From SZUA-229 sp041589175 (GTDB taxonomy: Bacteria; Pseudomonadota; Gammaproteobacteria; SZUA-229): a stretch of 16,876 nt of DNA. Location of the stretch: positions 1 to 16,876 of the forward strand of contig JBFHWF010000052.1 of the NCBI GenBank assembly GCA_041589175.1. The letters run 5' to 3'. The position numbers were made by a program, and so were the translations under genes. Of this stretch, positions 12,586 to 16,876 are shown in pieces; the stretch's first letter is position 1, and every line of letters starts with the position of its first letter. Under the pieces are notes generated by a model. That model ran no database searches. It was not told the origin of the DNA and saw only the letters and a list, made by a program, of their open reading frames with translations.

Positions 12586-14640
12586 ATGTGGGGACGCTTC
12601 ACTTCAATCACACAGACATGGAACTCCATCTCGAGCAGAGTGCGAAGCTCCCTGTTGAGTTTTCTGGCTATTTCTACATTCATGCTCCACACCCCCGCCC
12701 TCGCTCAGGAAAACCAGATCACTCTTAACCTTAAAGACGCGGATATTCGCGCACTGATTAGCACCGTTTCAAAATTTACCGGCAAGAATTTTGTTGTCGA
12801 CCCCCGGGTAAAAGCCAAGGTAACCGTGGTGTCTTCTGCCACTATGTCTGAGAACGAAGTATATGAAGTCTTTCTATCGGTACTACAGGTTCATGGTTAT
12901 GCGGCCGTGTCCGTTGGAAACATTATCAAGATCGTGCCGGAGGTTAACGCCAAACAGGGGCCACTACCGGTTATTCGACACAAGTCTGGTAACGGTGATG
13001 AACTGATAACCAAGGTCATTACACTGGATCATGTACCCGCCGCTCAACTGGTGCCCATTCTCAGACCACTGGTTCCTCAGCAGGGGCATCTGGCCGCCTA
13101 CAACCCAACCAATACCCTGATCATCACGGACCACGCAGCGAATATAAAGCGACTGATGCAGATCATCGACAATATTGATCGCCCCGAAAGTGACGAGCTT
13201 GAAATCATTCCCCTGAAACATGCGTCAGCATCCGAGCTGGTGCGCATACTCAACTCTTTACATGCAACCGGCGCTGCCAAGGCGGCTCCTGCGGATAAAC
13301 AGATAACACTGGCCGCCGATGAACGCACCAACAGCATACTGATGAGTGGCGAGCGTGCCGCTCGACTGAAAATTCGTGCAACGATTGCACACCTCGATAC
13401 CCCACTGGAAAATGAAGCGGGTAATACTCATGTCATTTACCTGAAGTATGCCAAGGCAGAGGATATCGTCACCATTCTTACCGGGGTACAGAAAAACCAG
13501 GAAGCCAGCAAGAAAAAAACCGCCGGCAAAACCGCTGTTGTTAATCAGGCAACCGACGTAGATATACAGTCGGATGAAGCCACTAATGCATTAATCATTA
13601 CCGCCGGCCCCGATGTTGTGCGCCGCATGAAGTCCATTATTCGCCAGCTGGATATTCGTCGCGCCCAGGTTCTGGTGGAATCGATCATTGCCGAAATCAG
13701 CAACAATACGGGACGCGAATACTCGTCACAGTTTGTGGTTGGCGGCAAGGAAGGTGGCAGTGACGATAGCGTACCCATCGGCGTCGGTAACTTCGGTGGC
13801 GCCAGTGGCATTATTGGCCTGTTCAGCGGTGACCCACAGACCATTTCCGGCTCTCTCGGCGATGGTATATCTATCGGTGCAGGCAAGGACAAGGGCACAC
13901 GTTTTGCGTTTCTGCTGAAAGCCCTGTCTGCAGATGCAGCGACCAATATTCTTTCCACGCCCAGTATTGTTACCATGGACAATCAGGAAGCGGAAATTGT
14001 CATCGCGCAGAACGTGCCTTTCCTCACCGGTTCTTTCACCACCGGTGCCGATGGCGCATCTAACCCGTTCCAGACCGTCGAACGTCAGGATGTCGGCATC
14101 ACCCTGAAGGTGACACCCCAGATTAACGAAGGCAATACGATTAAACTGGATATCAACCAGGAAGTTTCCAATGTTGCCCAGGCGGCCACCGCAACCGGCG
14201 ACATTATCACTAACAAACGCTCGATCTCTACGTCGGTGCTGGTGGAAGATGGCGAAATACTGGTACTTGGTGGACTGATTGATGACACCCTGCGCGATCA
14301 GGTATCCAAAGTTCCGGTGCTCGGTGATATTCCTTTACTCGGCTGGCTATTCCGCTCCCATAGCACCACCAAGGAAAAGCAGAACCTGATGGTATTTATG
14401 CGCCCCAGTATTATGCGTGATGCAAACGCTGCGGTTCACCAGACTAACCAGAAATATAATTACCTGCGCGCCCAGCAAATCAATGCTGGCAGCAGCGGAT
14501 TTGGCCTGCTCACACAGGAAAGCTCTCCACTGCTACCGCCTCTGGACGATCTGATGAAACGTGAACAGTCACGCCAGCAGGCTATACAGCAGGACACAGA
14601 ATCAACACTAAACCCGGTTACGGAAGAAGACTTTGAGTAG
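12586..14640 (+). CDS. gspD: Type II secretion system secretin GspD
   Basis: GspD forms the multimeric outer-membrane channel of type II secretion. The 684-residue precursor has a long signal peptide: about 20 basic/polar residues, a hydrophobic run SLLSFLAISTFML, then ALA with likely cleavage after A40. The mature part begins with N0 (from ITLNLKDADIRALI, about 45-115), followed by repeated N1-N3 domains to about 370, each with the typical TNTLIITD-like strand. N3 carries a lysine-rich insertion, NQEASKKKTAG. The secretin core (about 405-590) contains ILSTPSIVTMDNQEAEI, VGITLKVTPQI and the signature VPVLGDIPLLGWLFRS. The last part, with ESSPLLPPLDDLM, resembles the pilotin-contact region. 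AGGA lies about 12 bases before the ATG, rather far. The end overlaps gspE by 8 bases. Confidence 0.95.
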   Translation: MWGRFTSITQTWNSISSRVRSSLLSFLAISTFMLHTPALAQENQITLNLKDADIRALISTVSKFTGKNFVVDPRVKAKVTVVSSATMSENEVYEVFLSVLQVHGYAAVSVGNIIKIVPEVNAKQGPLPVIRHKSGNGDELITKVITLDHVPAAQLVPILRPLVPQQGHLAAYNPTNTLIITDHAANIKRLMQIIDNIDRPESDELEIIPLKHASASELVRILNSLHATGAAKAAPADKQITLAADERTNSILMSGERAARLKIRATIAHLDTPLENEAGNTHVIYLKYAKAEDIVTILTGVQKNQEASKKKTAGKTAVVNQATDVDIQSDEATNALIITAGPDVVRRMKSIIRQLDIRRAQVLVESIIAEISNNTGREYSSQFVVGGKEGGSDDSVPIGVGNFGGASGIIGLFSGDPQTISGSLGDGISIGAGKDKGTRFAFLLKALSADAATNILSTPSIVTMDNQEAEIVIAQNVPFLTGSFTTGADGASNPFQTVERQDVGITLKVTPQINEGNTIKLDINQEVSNVAQAATATGDIITNKRSISTSVLVEDGEILVLGGLIDDTLRDQVSKVPVLGDIPLLGWLFRSHSTTKEKQNLMVFMRPSIMRDANAAVHQTNQKYNYLRAQQINAGSSGFGLLTQESSPLLPPLDDLMKREQSRQQAIQQDTESTLNPVTEEDFE
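14622..14630 (+). promoter_or_regulatory. Ribosome binding site supporting the TTG start of gspE
   Basis: GGAAGAAGA, inside the last gspD codons, lies directly upstream of the TTG at 14633. It supports initiation there despite the rare start codon. The next in-frame ATG (14729) would remove the conserved N-terminal domain. Confidence 0.5.
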
Positions 14641-16150
14641 CAACTCGGATATTCAACCTCAGGACTCTGCTCCGCCGCCGCTTAGCCCTCAGCGGATTGC
14701 TTATGCCTTTGCCAAGCGCCATGGCGTCATGCTAGGTCAGATCGATGAGCAGCAGGCTCAGATACTCTATCACGGTGAGCTCAGGCCCCAGGCCATCGCA
14801 GAAATCCGCCGCATGGTAGATCGCCCTGTGAGCCTTTCCCCGGTGACGCGTGAGCAGTTCGATGCCCTGCTGGCACAGACCTACGAACAGGATTCAGGCC
14901 AGGCCATGGCCATGATGGAAGGCGTGAGCGAAGAACTGGATCTGGATCAGCTGGCTGAAACCATCGAACCGGAAGACCTGCTCGAAGCCGAAGATGACGC
15001 CCCGATTATTCGCCTTATCAATGCCGTACTGACCGAGGCAATAAAGATTAACGCTTCAGATATTCATATCGAAGCCTTCGAGAATCGCATGCGTGTTCGT
15101 TTTCGTGTCGATGGTGTATTGCGGGAAATACTACAACCACCGCGTAATATTGCGCCGCTGGTGATATCCCGTATCAAGGTTATGGCCAAACTCGATATCG
15201 CAGAAAAGCGTCTGCCACAGGATGGACGTATCTCTCTCAAAGTGGCCGGCCGTTCAGTCGACGTTCGTGTGTCAACATTACCATCCGGTCATGGTGAACG
15301 CATCGTGCTCCGCCTGCTGGACAAACAGGCTGGACGACTGGACCTGCAACACCTGGGCATGTCAGATGTCGACCGCGATCGACTACACGATATTCTGCAT
15401 CACCCCCACGGCATTATCCTGGTTACCGGTCCAACCGGCTCGGGTAAAACCACCACACTATATGCGGGACTGACACGACTGAATGAAAAAAGTCGAAACA
15501 TACTCACCGTCGAAGACCCTATCGAATATTATCTGGATGGCATTGGCCAGACCCAGGTAAACAGCAAGGTGGACATGACCTTTGCCCGTGGGCTACGCGC
15601 CATACTCCGCCAGGACCCGGATGTAGTAATGATCGGCGAGATTCGCGACCTCGAAACCGCATCTATTGCCGTACAGGCCAGTTTAACCGGCCACCTGGTG
15701 CTCTCAACCTTACACACCAATACCGCCATCGGCGCGGTGACACGACTGCGTGATATGGGCATCGAACCTTTCCTGCTGGCATCGAGCCTGATTGGCGTAC
15801 TGGCCCAGCGACTGGTGCGTCGCCTGTGCCCCCATTGCAAGCAGCCACATACCGCGACCGAGAGCGAATGCGAGTGGCTCGATATCAGCCCTTCACAGGC
15901 ACCCGAAATTTATCGCGCCAACGGCTGTGATGCCTGCAACCATCTGGGTTATATCGGCCGGACGGGTGTCTATGAACTTATTCCTATCGATGAAAAATTA
16001 CATCAGATGATTCATGATGGTGCCGGTGAACAGGAGATGGAGAAATATGCCCGCGGCTTCACCAATAGCCTGCGCATGGATGGTAAACGGCTGGTGCTGG
16101 AAGGCACGACATCCCTCGAGGAAGTCCTGCGTGTGTCACGGGAAGACTAA
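14633..16150 (+). CDS. gspE: Type II secretion ATPase GspE (TTG start)
   Basis: GspE is the cytoplasmic hexameric ATPase that powers pseudopilus growth. The 505 residues match the family. Seen in order: N-terminal domain with PQRIAYAFAKRHGV (19-32) that binds GspL; N2 domain with ASDIHIEAFENRMRVRFRVDG (141-161) and RLPQDGR (193-199); Walker A GPTGSGKT (266-273, K272); Asp box VEDPIEY (293-299); Walker B DVVMIGE (330-336, E336); His box TGHLVLSTLHT (352-362); and a four-cysteine zinc site, CPHC (399-402) and CDAC (432-435). The zinc site and N-terminal domain mark GspE/PilB-type extension ATPases and rule out PilT. The start is TTG at 14633, overlapping gspD by 8 bases, since the first ATG is 32 codons later and inside the conserved domain. 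Translational coupling to gspD is likely. Confidence 0.95.
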   Translation: MSSNSDIQPQDSAPPPLSPQRIAYAFAKRHGVMLGQIDEQQAQILYHGELRPQAIAEIRRMVDRPVSLSPVTREQFDALLAQTYEQDSGQAMAMMEGVSEELDLDQLAETIEPEDLLEAEDDAPIIRLINAVLTEAIKINASDIHIEAFENRMRVRFRVDGVLREILQPPRNIAPLVISRIKVMAKLDIAEKRLPQDGRISLKVAGRSVDVRVSTLPSGHGERIVLRLLDKQAGRLDLQHLGMSDVDRDRLHDILHHPHGIILVTGPTGSGKTTTLYAGLTRLNEKSRNILTVEDPIEYYLDGIGQTQVNSKVDMTFARGLRAILRQDPDVVMIGEIRDLETASIAVQASLTGHLVLSTLHTNTAIGAVTRLRDMGIEPFLLASSLIGVLAQRLVRRLCPHCKQPHTATESECEWLDISPSQAPEIYRANGCDACNHLGYIGRTGVYELIPIDEKLHQMIHDGAGEQEMEKYARGFTNSLRMDGKRLVLEGTTSLEEVLRVSRED

Positions 16151-16155
16151 TTAGC

Positions 16156-16876
16156 ATGGCGGCTTTTGAATACACCGCACTCGACTCCAGCGGACGCGAA
16201 AAAAAAGGCGTTATGGAGGGCGATACCGCACGCCAGGTAAGGCAACTTCTAAGGGACAAAGGCATGATGCCGCTACAGATCAGTGTGGCGGCAGGACAGG
16301 ATCGAAAACGCTCTGACACACCGACACGCGTCTCGCGCCGCGGTATTAGCGCAACCGACCTGGCGCTTTTTACCCGCCAGCTGGCAACCCTGGTCAGGGC
16401 AGCACTCCCCCTCGATGAAGCGCTCTCGGCCGTCGGTCAGCAAACCGAAAAGCCGCGTATCAAAAGCATGATTTTCGCATTACGCGCAAAAATACTCGAG
16501 GGTCATACCCTGGCCGCAGGTCTGGCAGAATTCCCACGGGTTTTCCCGGAGCTTTATCGCGCAACTGTCGCTGCAGGTGAAAGTTCGGGGCATCTGGACA
16601 TCGTGCTGGACCGCCTGGCAGATTACACCGAAAGTCGCCAGCAGATGAGCCAGAAGATCACCCAGGCTACCATCTACCCGATTATCCTCACGGTCATGGC
16701 CTTACTGGTTGTCAGCGGGCTGCTCATGTTCGTGGTACCGAAAATTGTCGAGGTATTCGACACCTCCGGCCAGCAACTCCCCGGCATTACCCTGGCCATG
16801 ATCTGGCTCAGTGAATTTTTACAGGCCTGGTGGTGGTTATTAGTTATCATCCTTGGTGCCGCCAGCATCGCTATTC
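16156..16876 (+). CDS. gspF: Type II secretion inner-membrane platform protein GspF (3' end cut off by window edge)
   Basis: Translated by hand from the ATG at 16156, five bases after the gspE stop; the frame stays open for 240 codons to the right edge (usual full length about 400). Seen: MAAFEYTALDSSGREKKG, the classic GspF/PilC N terminus; then the first T2SSF domain with LALFTRQLATLVRAALPL (69-86), EGHTLAAGLAEFPRVFP (115-131) and VAAGESSGHLDIVLDRLADY (138-157). A first membrane helix lies at about 173-196 (YPIILTVMALLVVSGLLMFV) and a second starts near 222. GspF is the central platform protein on which GspE acts and above which the pseudopilus is assembled. Eight consecutive A bases (16199-16206) encode EKK and remain in frame. 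GGGAAG at 16139-16144 may serve as a ribosome binding site, at a longish distance. Confidence 0.95.
   Translation, partial: MAAFEYTALDSSGREKKGVMEGDTARQVRQLLRDKGMMPLQISVAAGQDRKRSDTPTRVSRRGISATDLALFTRQLATLVRAALPLDEALSAVGQQTEKPRIKSMIFALRAKILEGHTLAAGLAEFPRVFPELYRATVAAGESSGHLDIVLDRLADYTESRQQMSQKITQATIYPIILTVMALLVVSGLLMFVVPKIVEVFDTSGQQLPGITLAMIWLSEFLQAWWWLLVIILGAASIAI

Noticed and set aside
13545..13982. Minus-strand open frame of 145 codons
   Set aside because: It is antisense to the gspD secretin core and has the composition of a shadow frame.
16199..16206. Run of eight A bases in gspF as a frameshift site
   Set aside because: The frame encodes the conserved GspF N terminus on both sides without interruption, so no frameshift or programmed slippage is needed.
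1..16876. tRNA, rRNA, CRISPR arrays, insertion sequences, phage or defence genes
   Set aside because: No cloverleaf, regularly spaced repeat, transposase motif or terminal inverted repeat was found by reading both strands; nearly all of the window is covered by recognisable genes.

Overview
The window looks like chromosomal DNA of a Gram-negative gammaproteobacterium. The evidence is gene content and order. A divergent pair of blocks, pilU-pilT reading left and yggS-proC-yggT reading right, is the arrangement known from Pseudomonas and relatives, and it is followed by type II secretion genes gspC-D-E-F. No rRNA, tRNA, CRISPR array, insertion sequence or phage gene was seen. Base composition changes along the window: 22 of 60 bases are G/C at 2641-2700 and 34 of 60 at 14881-14940.

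Layout. (1) 1-1029, minus strand: the N-terminal 343 residues of an exported trypsin-like/PDZ serine protease with a GSSGSP active site. (2) 1057-2456, plus: spmA-spmB, two membrane proteins of the spore-maturation/nucleoside-recognition family, overlapping by 13 bases. (3) 2535-4465, plus: tryptophan 2,3-dioxygenase (kynA) and a kynureninase-like PLP enzyme joined by an ATGA stop/start overlap, with no formamidase between or beside them. (4) 4477-7928, minus: three consecutive PilT-family ATPases, namely pilT, pilU and an additional PilU-like gene. (5) 8087-10225, plus: yggS (PLP homeostasis), proC (last step of proline synthesis) and yggT (membrane protein). (6) 10282-10968, minus: a TauE/SafE (UreH-like) membrane protein with HCIGMCGG and PCG motifs. 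(7) 11093-11461, plus: a small HU-fold protein with a lysine/alanine-rich N-terminal tail, followed by two consecutive hairpins. (8) 11629 to the end, plus: gspC, gspD, gspE and the first 240 codons of gspF.

How the genes work together. PilT-family proteins power retraction of type IV pili. GspC-F form the periplasmic link, outer-membrane secretin, cytoplasmic ATPase and inner-membrane platform of the related type II secretion machine. The window therefore holds four secretion-superfamily ATPases (three PilT-like, one GspE). KynA and the kynureninase-like enzyme suggest tryptophan breakdown towards anthranilate and alanine, with the hydrolysis of N-formylkynurenine supplied from elsewhere. 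No clearly new multi-gene system was found. The points most worth a second look are the extra PilU paralogue, the unusual kynureninase, two promoters placed so that transcription would begin at the start codon (spmA, gspC), the extra domain in SpmA, and the H1-tailed HU protein.
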